The notes below the pieces were generated by a model that was not told the DNA's origin, searched no databases, and saw only the letters and a list, made by a program, of their open reading frames with translations. Below, piece by piece: positions 51,883 to 64,000 of a DNA stretch of 64,000 nt; position 1 is the first letter of the stretch, and every line of letters starts with the position of its first letter. Source of the stretch: Centrapalus pauciflorus (lineage: Eukaryota > Streptophyta > Magnoliopsida > Asterales > Asteraceae); contig JAANYP010006924.1 of the NCBI GenBank assembly GCA_020465985.1, forward strand, positions 558,001 to 622,000, read 5' to 3'. The translations under genes and the position numbers were made by a program.

Positions 51883-52364
51883 AATATTTTTTAAGTTTAT
51901 ATTATATAAGAACCCAACATTTTTTGAGAATGTGAGAACCATTATAAAATGACAAATTTATACATCAAATGCACAATTTTAAAAATTAAATTGGTAACTT
52001 AAAACCATCATTAGTCTTAGTTATTAATAAATATCATAATCGAACATTAAATTTACATTTAAAATTTTCATTAAACTATATATTAAATGCACAAGTTTTG
52101 TAAAATGTACAAATTCTTATATAAAGTGAACAAATTTTAACACGAGATGTGTAAATGTGTACATCAAATGCATAAATTTTGTATCAAATACACGTTCTCA
52201 GGAAATAAAAGTTTCTCATATGAACTGAATGTATGTATGTATACACATAGGGGCGGACGAATGTTGTCCGGAGGGGTAGCACGTGTCATTAGTCCTCGTT
52301 TTATAACTTAAATGTTTTTAAATTTTAAATTGTGCAACCGACGATTGTTTAAGTGTGCCAACTA
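51883..52364. other. Spacer upstream of the SET gene
   Basis: AT-rich with repeated CACAAATTTT-type words. A hAT-like end (TAGGGGCGGACGAA, about 52249-52262) is present without a visible partner. No gene seen. Confidence 0.45.
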
Positions 52365-52607
52365 GGGCTGTTAATCGGTTCGATTTATGGGTTATTCGGT
52401 TCATCGGTTTCGAAATTTCTGAACGTGAAATCGACCAAACCGATTTCATATTGGACCAAACCAAACCGAAACCGAATTTATAATCGGTTTGGTTCTGTTT
52501 GAAAACCAAGAAAACCAATAAGGCTGTCGATTTCACAGATTAGGCTGTCGATTTCACTTAAATTAACTAAAAGAGCAAATCTAAAACAATAAGAATTGGA
52601 GGTACCA

Positions 52608-52870
52608 GGTTGTCGATTTCACAGAGACAGCAGAGGAGGAAGAAGATACACTAGAGGAGTCAGAGTGTCCCTCGTCCTCATCGATTTCAAGAAGACAGTA
52701 GAGGAGTTAGACTGTCGGAGTGTCCCTCGATTTCATAGCGACATCAATAGAGAGCAGTCGGCAGGATTGGAGTGTCCCTCGTCTCTCGTCCTCGTCGATT
52801 TCACAAAGACAGTAGAGGAGTCAGATTGTCGGGGTGGGTGTCCCTCAAATTCACAGTGACGATAGAGGAG
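52608..52870 (+). repeat. Degenerate tandem repeats, GTCGATTTCA...TGTCCCTCG
   Basis: Three to four imperfect units of roughly 70-115 bp, each with TCGATTTCA, AGACAGTAGAGGAG and GAGTGTCCCTC blocks in the same order. The tract is much less AT-rich than its surroundings. An 87-codon ORF crosses it, but nothing supports it as a gene. Confidence 0.75.
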
Positions 52871-53989
52871 AGCGGTCGGCAGTGGGTGGCGGGCGCCGAC
52901 GTCGTCTAGGGTTTTTAGAGGAGATCGAGCAACGAGCGACATATTTGATGTGGCATTGTGTCTCACACTCTCGTCTCTCACACTCTGTTCTCGAATTATG
53001 GGAGGAGATCAAAGGAAAAAATGAAGGAAAGAAAGGGAAGAGAAAGATGAGGAAAGAAATATAAATCCTATATTGTTGTGTTATGAAAACAGAGGGAAAG
53101 AAAGTGAAATGGAAGGAAAGCAAAAAAATTCATGTTCTTGAACATGAGAGGAAGGAAAGTAACTGTGTGATGTTTACCTTTATACCCTTCACATTGGTTA
53201 GACTTCACCTTCAACCACATCATGAACAGAGGTAAACCAACCATCTTCCAGCAACAAATTAGTGCAGCTAAAATACATATGCAACACCAACCGCAATAAA
53301 ACTGCTTCCAGACTCGAAGCCATTAAACCAACCAGCAACAAATTAGTGCAGTTCCAAAAGTTAAAAGCTAAAAACAACCATACTGAACAAATGCAACCCC
53401 AAAGCTTTAAAAATCTTTCATTCAAACGGCTACAACATCAGAAGTCAGATTCATCTGACAATCAATTTCAACAGCAACACCCCAAGATTATATATTGACA
53501 AGTAAAGCTTAAACAACAATGACAAACATAAACCTAAATGCTTAAAATTCTTATAAAAATCAAACAACTAGAATATATGAGAACACTAGAAAATACTTCT
53601 AAAACAAATCCAAACTCAAAATTCTTATAAAAATCAACACAAACCACATGAATTCATTTCTACTATAACATCAGCACCACTAGTAACATTAGATTATCAT
53701 ATCAAAACAATGCCTTTCAAAAAGATCAACAAAATGAAACCCAAACCCAAGATTGTACATTAAAGCAATGTCATATAGATGGAGCAAATTAAGATTACCT
53801 TAAAACCAAGTATCTAAATACAATCTAAGATCGCAAACTACTTCCAAAAACTCAAGTAAACTTGAGAACATGCAGAATTGGTCAACAAACCCGGGATAAC
53901 AAAAAAAGTAGTTCGATCCCATAGTGGAAATAAGCTAGCAAGCATACCAAAAAGACAATGCAAAGAAGCTAGCTAGACCAAAAAATTCA

Positions 53990-55040
53990 ACTACTTGCCC
54001 GATTAATTACTTGCACCCATCTTTTCTTGCAATATAGACATACGCATCGGTAGAGGACAACCAAATAGTGCTCGTGCTTTTTTAGGCTTTTCCACTAGAA
54101 AAAGATAAGCACGTGGTATCACATTAGGTCTCATACCTATGAGCTCGAGTTCATTGTAAATTTCCTCTTCTGAGTATACATGTGGACGACCTCTCTCTAA
54201 TACCTTGGAAATTAAAAAGTATATAAGAACAATAATTAATCAAACAATACAAACATAAAAGTATGGATCCGTGTATAATTTCTATAAATGCAATACCTTA
54301 GTACTTTCTCTAATAGCAGTAGCTACATCCGCCATTCCTCACATTATCATACCAGTTATTGCCTCTTCGTCCTCAACCTTTCTTTTCCTATTGTTTAATG
54401 TAGTTGCATTTTGGTGTTATTTTGGTGATGGTGGCATGGTAAATTGAGATTGACTATCATCACCACAATTGAAATTCTCTAAATTAATCTCATTCGAATA
54501 CAACAATTGATCGATTTCATCAATTGTATCAATTGGTGACTGGTTGGTGTTCATATAATTTCTCCTTTTTTGGCCGTTTTGGCAGCAACACCAGTTGCCC
54601 TGTCTTTAGCAAACAATTCTAACATTTCATTATAGTTAGATATTGGTCTTGTTTTCCATTCTGCAGCTTCTGGCTTATCCTATTCAAATAGAAGATAAAC
54701 AATGATAATTGACAATTCTATGATTATCAAATGTATGATTAAGAACACATACCGTTAACAACGCCTCCCGTACTTCTTCTTCTGCCTCGAATAACTTTGT
54801 TTCAGGGTTCCAAGCAAGACCACTTAATGAAACTCCGTAGAAAATGTCGTAGCATTGGGCAAAGTGATCTTTTAGAGTTTTCAAACGATTCTTTAAATAC
54901 TTTTTGTTGAATTGTTTGTTAAGATTCTTGCTTAACTCATTGACCATATTCATGTATGCTTGGGATGTGAATGTTCCATCAACCCTATTGTCTTTATCTT
55001 GTTCTTTGAGCATTGCTTGAATAAATGCATCATCCATTTT
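53990..55040 (-). pseudogene. Harbinger ORF1, Myb/SANT-like DNA-binding protein, decayed
   Basis: The first exon (about 55060-54733) reads WTPKMDDAFIQAM... through LKTLKDHFAQCYD to NPETKLFEAEEEVREALL, the Myb/SANT-like domain of plant Harbinger-associated proteins and L10-interacting MYB relatives. A GT donor follows. The second exon starts at 54679 (DKPEAAEW) and includes DRATGVAAKTAKKGE, then hits a stop. The third segment (about 54205-53990) reads VYSEEEIYNELELIGMRPN and ARALFGCPLPMR, the conserved C-terminal block. ORF1 helps the transposase enter the nucleus and bind the element ends; this copy is broken. Confidence 0.72.
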
Positions 55041-55339
55041 AGGGGTCCAAGGAAATATCTCTCACTTTGTAGTACTTCCATTAGGTATCTTTATGCTCAT
55101 GATAATCTACTCAAGTTTATCATGCTTATTAAACTTATGAATATTGTCAAAATACCATATAAACATTTCAAAGATGTCAAAATAGTACGTTACAAACAAA
55201 AGACAAATAAACATTTCAAATATTAGCTTACAATAACAAAAGACAAATAAACATTTTCAAATAGTAGCTTACAATAACAATAGACTAATTAGACATAGGC
55301 AAAATTATCTAGTAGCCTACAATAACAAAAGACTAATTA

Positions 55340-56175
55340 GACATATTAGTTTCGTTGTTGGGATGCAACAATCAATCATTCCACATTGCATTTGCAATTG
55401 AGCTTCTAATTTGTCTCCCATATCGTCATGTTGTGTAGAATCATGTGGATCTTCTTCTTGTGTAGCATTTAATACCACATGTAACACTTCTTCTTCAAGC
55501 TCTTTGCTGTTATGATCTTCTTCAATTAAAAAATTATGTAGGATACAACATGCTAAGAAGATGTCTGATTGTGTATTACACGCGTAAAATGGTTCGGTTG
55601 TGCTTCTGATTATAGGAAACCTTTCTTAGGAACTCTCACTCGAACATGTGTTCCATCAATTGCCCCTACACAATCCTTGAAAAACAGGATAAAATCTTCT
55701 TTTTTTTTTCTTGAATTTCTTTCGGAATCATGTCACCAGTTGGTTGTCGAAGATATTGATCCTCTAATGATATAATGGCATGCAAAACACGATGGAAATG
55801 CTTACTTGTGGCTAAACCAGATCGACGATAAAACCAAGATACAAAACGATTTCTCAAATCATTTCCAACGATATGTAAAAATCTTGCAACTTGTTCTTCA
55901 GTTGACATTTCGACCAACCCTCATCCTCTAACTTTTGACATAATATCATTTAAGCATTCTCACTCATGGATAATTTCACGGCAATTCCCACTTGTCGAAA
56001 GGTTGTACATATCTTCCCGTACTCTTTTTCTATGCAACATCATATCTCGGGTAGGTAAACTAATACGATTTTGATTGTGAAGTCTTCTATGTGTAATAAA
56101 ACCCAACAATAAACAAACCAATTGAACAGCAGCTAAGTGTTGTTTTCTTACTAAAATAAGGGTGTCATCATCCAT
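55340..56175 (-). pseudogene. Harbinger transposase (DDE-type) with internal deletion
   Basis: Minus-strand reading shows the HARBI1-like N-terminal region (56175-55666: REIIHE, then EEQVARFLHIVGNDLRNR). The first catalytic block follows as DCVGAIDGTHVRVRVP near 55675-55630, in another frame. The reading then jumps to the C-terminal block LACCILHNFLIEED near 55555-55510. The region with the second Asp and the Glu of the DDE triad is missing, about 100 residues by comparison with the family. Stops and frameshifts confirm it is non-functional. Confidence 0.78.
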
Positions 56176-57255
56176 GCGATCTAATCACAAATAAATATCA
56201 AACACATCAAATAGTAGGCACCAATATTATACACAAATGCCAGACATAATCTATACCATCAAGTTTTAAGCTAAAAATAACAAAATGAACATATTGACAT
56301 ATTGTCTTGAGAACATGAGTGATTTTCAAGTAAATACAACTTATAAATCTCTACAACTAACACAATGTGTAAATACATGAGTGATTAAACTATAAATCAA
56401 CTATAGAAGTAAAAATCTAAAATCAATAAACTTTCTTCTTTTTTTGCAGAAAATTGATGCCTACTAGCTTGAACATTCAAATTTATGAGATATGAATCAT
56501 ATTGTACCTTGCTTGAATGTATGATTGTATGAGTTTAGAAACCCAGAACTCGAATCTCAAGTTGGAATCATTACTACAAAAGCTGGAATTGAAAGAAGAC
56601 GTTAGATTTTTAGAAACATTTCCAAGTGTGAAAATTTGAGATAAATCAATATTTGCAAACCTGGATGAACGAACGTTGGATTTCTGCTCACTTTTTTCCC
56701 ACCAGACTTGAGAGAACCAGAGAAAGTGTAGAAAATATCTGATTCGTCAAATATATAATAGATGGTATTTTTGTCTAAAAAAAATAAAGAAATGACTCAC
56801 TATATTTTCTTTCCCTCATTTTCTTCTCACAAATGGGCAGAAAGTTTTGGGGGAAAATCACCCCTACTTTCCCTCCCATCACAACCTTTCTTTCCCTTGT
56901 GTTTTTGTAAAGAACGCACGTCTTTTTTGTTTTCTTCAAGTTTCTTCTTCTTTCCTTCGTTAACCTGGTTTCAAGAATAGAGGGTCAGTGTTTGATCATC
57001 CATCTATGTAAATTACTAAATTGTAAAATGTGAATTGTGTGATATATGTAAAAATACTACTTTTTTTAGAAACTTAAATATAAAATTCGATTTAATTTGA
57101 AAAAGGGAAATCGATAATGAATTCGAAAACCATATTGTGAAATTCGGTTTGGAACCAAACCAAACCGAAAATGTTTTCTAAATTTGGTTTGGTTTTATTC
57201 AAATTCAATGCGGGTTGGTTTTTGGTTTCTTCGAGTCCAAACCAAATACTGAACA

Positions 57256-58124
57256 ATTATTAAAAAATTTAAGTGTGCAACTCAATTATAAAAATTTATG
57301 ACCTTAAATAAAAACAAATAAATTAGAGTAGAATGCCTATATAAGTATTAAAAAAAAGTAAATGGTAAACATAGTTTTAAAATCCGACTATTTAACAAAA
57401 CTCAAAAATCCAATATTTATCAAAATCCAGTAACCCACTAGACTCTACCTTAATTCCTATACCCAATAACCCAAACCCAATTCAAATTTATTAAACTCGC
57501 CTAGTCGGTTAGGGGCGGGGGGACGTGTTGTTTGCAAGAGCGAAGAAGCGACGGAAGATAGAAGTGAGCTGCGAAGGCTAAATTGAAGAGGGGAAGACCA
57601 AATCATCACATTTTAACCTTTCCAAAGTCACAAATGAAGATGTAATAAATTGATTCCTAAGATGAGACATCACAAAGGGTAACTTTGAGGTTGTAGGAGT
57701 ATATGAGGTAACTTATTATTTGTTAATATTAACTTGATTAATCTGTTTAATTAATTGCAACTTTATTTTAGAATCATTTTGTTTATTTGATATCTACTTT
57801 AATTTGTGCTAATTTAAAGAATTTATTTTCATTTATTGGTCTAACCTAATTAATTTACCTAAATTATTGAATCGATCGGATGACTGTCTGTGCAATCAGC
57901 GACCCCAAATCCTAGGTTCGCTGCCGTAAACAAACACAAAAAGGTGATACTAAAATATTAAAATCTATTTATTTTTAATAGTATCTTTTAATAAGCAACG
58001 TCATTCTTTGTTTTTGTTTTATAAATTAATTTTGGAGAATGAATTAATAAATAATTTATCATTTCCATTGTAACATGAGAGTAAAAAACACTTAGCTCAT
58101 ACTTAAAGTTAAACATTAATTATA
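57256..58124. other. AT-rich spacer, no gene seen
   Basis: Nothing recognisable apart from a short GC-richer patch near 57500-57550. Confidence 0.5.
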
Positions 58125-58430
58125 GGGTTTATTATGAAAAAAACCAACATGTTTTCACATTTTTTGCGTTTTCGTCCCTTCATGTTATTTTTTTCCATAA
58201 AAAACCTCAAGATTTTCTTTTCTTATTGGTTTAGTGAAATTTTGGACATTAGACCCCGGTTATAATTTGTGAACCGGGTTTTAAAAACTTGAAAAACCGG
58301 GTTCTAATGTCCAAATTTCACTAAACCAATAAAAAAAGAATAACTTGAGGTTTTTTATGGAAAAAAATAACATGGAGGGACGAAAACGCAAAAAACGTGA
58401 AAACATGTTGGTTTTTTTCATAATAAACCC
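58125..58430. mobile_element. Palindromic MITE, Mutator-type (306 bp)
   Basis: Almost the whole element is one inverted repeat, from GGGTTTATTATG to CATAATAAACCC, with a small centre near 58275-58300. A perfect 9-bp duplication TTAATTATA (58116-58124 and 58431-58439) flanks it, the length made by Mutator-like transposases. Transcripts would fold into a hairpin of roughly 150 bp. Confidence 0.9.
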
Positions 58431-58439
58431 TTAATTATA

Positions 58440-61269
58440 TGTATATTATAATCTATCTATAAATACTATTAAAATAGTAAAAAAAAATTGTTACTTGTCG
58501 ACTTGTTCTTTAATTTGTCACTTATTATTTTTTATTTAATTTGTCAATTGTAATTCTCTCAAATTGTTATATCATTTACTAACTAAAATTTCATTAAACT
58601 GAATTTTAAAATTATTTTTTTATAGATTTATAAATATTTATTTTTTAAATCAAGTCATGTAATACATGGGTACTAACCCAGTATAATAATAATTATATAT
58701 TTAGTATATGGAATGTATCTATATGTATTCTACAATTTGTTAAATTTCAATAATTTTTATATATCAACCGTCTGTGTCACCTCTTCCAAACCAAATAAAA
58801 AAGTCAAAATTTCAAACATTAACACCATAAAATACAATAACTAGTCTGGTAACTTAACCAACGATCAATCAATCCAAAACTTAAAACAATTGCCAATGAA
58901 ACATTTTGTACCAAAAACTTTATAATTAGAATTATAAAAATTCTTATTAAATTGAATAAAGTTGACTAAAAAGGTCACAATTAATGTTTGTGAATGAACT
59001 AAATTCTTTTGAGAGAAGTAGGGAAAGGGACAGAAAGAACAAAGACAAAAGTTTGTATGTATATGTGACAACTTATGCTTAGCCACATCAACAACCCAAT
59101 AACACACACTAAAACTGCAATTCCATCTCACTTACCAATTTAATTATTTATATTTTATTCTAGTTTATATATTTTCTAATATTAAGAATCATCATTTAGC
59201 ACTTCTAATTATCTAAATCTTGCACAATAACCATGTTTTTAATGTCCATATTTAAAAATCTTGATTGTGTGACATTATTGAAGGTTTTGGATTAGACTCT
59301 TTCATGCACATTCTTTTGGAATCACAAGAAATAAAAATAAAAAAGTTTATCAACATCAAACCTTGATAAAAGCTTCACGCTTTATCAGACCGTCCTTATT
59401 AATTTTGAATTTCTTACAGGAACCTCACCCCATACTTATTAAACCCAATGATATTGTATATATGAAATCCAACAAATTGATTCACAAGGAAAGTAAACAA
59501 TCAAATTTATAAAAGACGCAACAACTAAACAGAAGGAGACTTATTTGATAACTCAATTCGAAATTGCAAACAATTTCAATCACAAGAACCACAAAGTGAA
59601 ATGAATAATGCTCAATGCATTTTATTTTTAAAATATGATTTTTTCAATTTTACAAAAACGACCTATCTATAGGAAAAACACTAACTCTTAAACTTCAAAT
59701 AATTATTGTATAGAAGACCTTTTGTTCATCCTAATTAATGAACAACACCTAAATTTTCTTTCCTAGAATGATTAATTGCTAAAATGAGTAATAACGTTTT
59801 GTTTTTTTATCTAGAAATATTATTTTAATTATTATGATTAATAACATCAACTTATATATTTTTTATCGTTTATAACATCTATTTACATGTTAATCCGCTT
59901 AGCATGTTAACATCACTTTTTATTATATAAAATAACAATAACTTTATATTGCTTTATTAATATAACAACAAAATAAAAATCTAACCAAAAATAAAAAACA
60001 TTTAAACACAACTCAAGAACACTTTAAAACCCATGAAGATTATATATCAAACAATAAATCCATTGAATATAAACATAAAAATGGTAGAAATACCTGAAAT
60101 CGGTTTCACAAGAACATGGATCCATTGAATATGAATACAAAAATCCTAAAAATCCATTAAATTGATATCACAATCATCCATATATACATAAATTGATGTA
60201 CATTGGAAGGAGGAGAGATTAACAAATCTAGATCCAATCATCCAAAGGCTTTATACCTTCCAGTTCCATAATTGACACAAATTAAGTTCAAGTTCATACT
60301 TTGATTTACACATTCAAGATCTAAATCGTCATTGCCGGAGAAGGAAAGGGTGACTGAGACGAACAAGAATATTTAATTTCAAATCATTCATAACTTCATA
60401 CCTTTTGATGAACAAGAACAATGGTGATTGATATGAAACAGACCTTCCATATCTAAAAATTTAGTTCAAGGACTTCAAGCGATGAAGAAACACATATTGC
60501 ACCAAATCTATGTTCCTTCAAACCACCAGATATTTTCCTCATAGTGGTGGTCGTGGCAAGAGAAAGTAAAGGAAAAGAATTGTTGAGTTATGGAGTCTAA
60601 TTTGCCTTGGGCCTCATTGCCATGATGGAGACTTAGCCATGGGCATGCTTAGAAACCGAGTACCTAGCCATTAAAGAAGCTAGAAAGGAGCTAACATGCA
60701 TGGTTAATTAAAGAACTTTTTATCAAAGTTAAACATGAAACAAGAATATTGTGTTCTAAATTATGATAACTATAGTGTTATATATTTACCTTGAACCTGA
60801 TGTTTCACAGCAAGACAAAACATATTTAGATGAAGTATCAATTTATTAGAGACTTAATTAATTAATGATTGTACTTTGTGATTACGGAAGATCATTAGCG
60901 CTAATAATCCATTAAACATGTTTATCAAGATTGTAGCAACAGAGAAATTAAAGTTATATATGGCTTCAACTGGCCTTTTGTGGATGCTTGAAGAGAAGGC
61001 ATGAGCTGGAGAAAGAGATGAGTTTTTAGTGATCATAATTTTTTTAATTATAAATAGATCTCATTGTATCTATTTAGCTCCAATAAAATGCATCATCTCT
61101 CTTACTTTTTTTTCATTATCTCTACTCTTTATTTTCAGATTTATATTCTCAATGTCAAACATTCTTTTTTCTTCTTTTTTTTTTTTCCAGACCACTGCCC
61201 GACACATGTAATACTGCATTTCTACGTCTAATATTGTATACTCTATATATGTAATTAGATTTATTAAAC
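58440..61269. other. Long AT-rich region, no gene seen
   Basis: No coding region or RNA gene recognised. At about 58650-58685 a decayed Helitron-like end (CATGTAATACATGGGTACTAACCCAGT) is possible, with CCAG in place of CTAG. Small ORFs in 58865-61036 show no domain or composition signal. Confidence 0.5.
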
Positions 61270-61350
61270 ATGACATGAAAACTATTACACATGTAATATA
61301 TACTATTATACGTGTAATATGAACTATTATACGTGTAACAGAAACTATTA
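61270..61350. repeat. Short tandem repeat, ACTATTA(T/C)ACGTGTAAT units
   Basis: Three to four imperfect units of about 24 bp with a palindromic ACGTGT/ACATGT core. Similar words continue sparsely to about 61510. Confidence 0.6.
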
Positions 61351-61510
61351 CACACACACACACATGCTTCAAATTTAAAAACTCAAATTTGGAACAAACA
61401 TTTATCAATGCTTTAAAATTTAAAAATAATATAATATTATTACACATTTAATAAAACTATTTTACCTAAAATGTATAACTATTACACACATATTATATGA
61501 CTATCACATA

Positions 61511-62394
<884 letters not shown>

Positions 62395-63384
62395 AAAGCA
62401 ATGAGAAATGATGAGGTCCTTTATTGACCAAAATTGGAAATAAAAAAAAAATTGGTGAAATAAGTAGAAAACTTTCCAACTCACAAAACCGAAATCAAAC
62501 AAACAAATTATGTCAAACTTTTATTTTTCTTTTTGAGTCAGGGAATCCCAAATCTTCCTCTTTTTGCAAACAGAAAATCCCCAAATAATTTCATTTTGTT
62601 TCCTCTTTTTGTCGTTTTTACCAAACTACCCTCCTCCATCCAATCTTATCCACTAAGCACACTCACTCATCTTTTTTCTACTTCATTTCAACGTGGACAT
62701 CACCTGCTTCTTTTGGAATGTCATTATATTTATGTCCGCTTTAATCCTTTGACTTTTTTTTTTTTTAACACCTTCAAATTAATTACCATTTATATTAATT
62801 ATTTGATTATTTATATATTGTTAAATTAAATAGTGAAATAACCAAACTTGTAAATGAGAAAATGATATAATCGGCATTTTTAAAAGGTTTAGAAATAGAT
62901 GGACTATTTCTGCAATTAAAAAATGGTTTGACGAACTGCCGTTGCAATTTTGAAAATTAAGAGATTGTTTTCGTAACTTTAAACAAACCACAACTCCACA
63001 AGGTAAACTTCTGCAATTTAGAATCCACGTTCAAAAACCCTAAAAATATGTTACTATTTTTAAAACTTTTGGATATTTGGATTGTTTAATATTCTTATCC
63101 GAAATTTCAAGGATCCAACTTTAACTTCGAGTAAATATTTAAAATGGTTAATATTGAAAAAAAATAAAACTCAATCAAATCCATCTTAAACTTCGAGAAA
63201 ATATTTAAAAGAGTTAATATTGAAAAAACTCAATCAATTTTCCTAATATTCTCAAGTAAGTCCCTAAACTTTTTTTTTCCAATTGTTCAGGTTTCTAAAC
63301 TATGTTTGTCTTATTCAAAATTATATATTTTTGAACGGTTACTGGATTAGTCAGTAAAATACAACTGATAAAACAAAAAGTTTA
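62395..63384. other. AT-rich spacer, no gene seen
   Basis: No structure recognised beyond a local repeat of TTCGAGTAAATATTTAAAA-like words near 63125-63210. Confidence 0.5.
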
Positions 63385-63753
63385 GGGTGCGTTTAGTTAA
63401 CGAAAACTAGTCATTTTTCGATTTCAGTTTTCAAGTTATAGTTTTTAGAAAAAAACAAGGGTTTCTATGAAAAGTGAAAACTTGTTTAGATGATAAAGTT
63501 TTAGTTTTAAGAAAAATAAGGTGGGTGATTATAAAATAAAAAAAATAGGATAAGTGATGGAAAAGTAAGAGAGAGAAAGAGAGTATTATAAAGAAATAGG
63601 GTAGGTAGTAGAAAAGTAAGAGAGAGAATATGAAAAGTGGTATTTTAAAAAGTGAAATGAAAATTTATGAAATTGTTGTTAAGTAAACAAATTTTCATTT
63701 TTGTTGAAAAGTGAGATGGAAATTTTGAAAATTTTTGGGAACTAAACGCACCC
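63385..63753. mobile_element. Tourist-like (PIF/Harbinger) MITE, 369 bp
   Basis: Termini GGGTGCGTTTAGTT / AACTAAACGCACCC flanked by TTA on both sides (63382-63384 and 63754-63756), the PIF/Harbinger target. The interior is A/T-rich with GAAAAGT(A/G)AGAGAGAGA blocks. The same family is found at 48035-48380 in the SET gene. Confidence 0.9.
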
Positions 63754-63756
63754 TTA

Positions 63757-64000
63757 GCGACTTTATAACTAAATATATGAAAAGATGGTGAGTTTTTTCT
63801 AATATTAATCAAGTAAAAAAAAAAACTAAAGTTACTTGTTTAGTAACCGGCCAAACATGTCAAATATACATTTTTGAATAAGACAAAAATAGTTTAAGGA
63901 CTTAAACATTTAAAAAAAATTAGGTACTTAATCACGAAAATGAAAAAATTTGAAAGGGGTTTTTCAATATTAACCCTATCTAAAACTTTAATTAACGGTC
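63757..64000. other. AT-rich spacer to window end
   Basis: No gene or repeat structure recognised. Confidence 0.5.

Larger units (their letters stand above)
53092..56905 (-). mobile_element. PIF/Harbinger transposon, defective
   Basis: Contains both Harbinger-type genes in one orientation: a transposase relic (56175-55340) and a Myb/SANT-type ORF1 relic (55040-53990). The ends resemble inverted copies rich in GGGAAAGAAAG (left about 53092; right, inverted, near 56905), but no clean 3-bp duplication is visible, so the limits are approximate. Confidence 0.72.
52365..57255. mobile_element. CCAAACCGA-rich foldback element enclosing a Harbinger
   Basis: Sequence at 52365-52530 (AGGGCTGTTAATCGGTT..., with several CCAAACCGA words) has an inverted counterpart at about 57080-57250 (TTCGGTTTGG, AACCAAACCAAACCGAAA). 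TAGGG(C/G)TGTT-type ends suggest a hAT-related foldback element. The 4.9-kb separation is best explained by later insertion of the Harbinger between the halves. The right terminus is decayed. Confidence 0.45.

Overview
The window is nuclear DNA of a flowering plant, most likely a eudicot. The evidence is nested LTR retrotransposons primed by initiator-Met tRNA, Copia elements with long coiled-coil Gag proteins, plant-type Helitron, hAT, Harbinger and Mutator-like elements, and one multi-exon gene with short GT-AG introns. The transposon style fits Asteraceae, but I cannot prove the family from sequence alone. About nine tenths of the window is mobile DNA or unrecognised AT-rich spacer.

Positions 1-18180 are a three-level nest. 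A young Gypsy-type element with LTRs of about 3.75 kb and an intact gag but no working pol (1-9569, left end outside the window) sits in the protease region of a minus-strand Copia element A (9570-14415). Element A in turn sits in the gag of a minus-strand Copia element B (14416-18180). Positions 18181-22868 hold pieces of further Copia elements: a PPT plus LTR at 19005-19317, an LTR-PBS-leader at 19984-21750, and a second B-family LTR at 21751-22868.

Positions 24896-41104 are a minus-strand hAT transposase pseudogene split by one complete Copia-type element E (25384-40658, 5-bp duplication CCTTC). Element E carries a hAT MITE (31766-32406), and its 3' LTR was broken by a 6.9-kb Helitron (32860-39798). 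The Helitron carries the first two exons of a mitochondrial nucleoside diphosphate kinase gene, with splice sites and reading frame preserved.

Positions 42812-51697 (minus strand) hold the only intact host gene I can support: a 12-exon SET-domain methyltransferase-like gene whose exons join into one 556-codon frame. Its introns carry a short Helitron, Tourist-like MITEs, a SINE with a perfect 10-bp target duplication, and a hAT-type element with a perfect 8-bp duplication that contains a tRNA-like sequence.

Positions 52365-57255 contain a broken two-gene PIF/Harbinger transposon apparently lodged inside an older foldback element. From 57260 to the end I see no gene: AT-rich spacer, a Mutator-type palindromic MITE with a perfect 9-bp duplication (58125-58430), a compound microsatellite and a Tourist-like MITE with a TTA duplication.

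The genes do not form a pathway. The biology here is layered transposition around one host gene, and the nesting gives the relative order of insertions.
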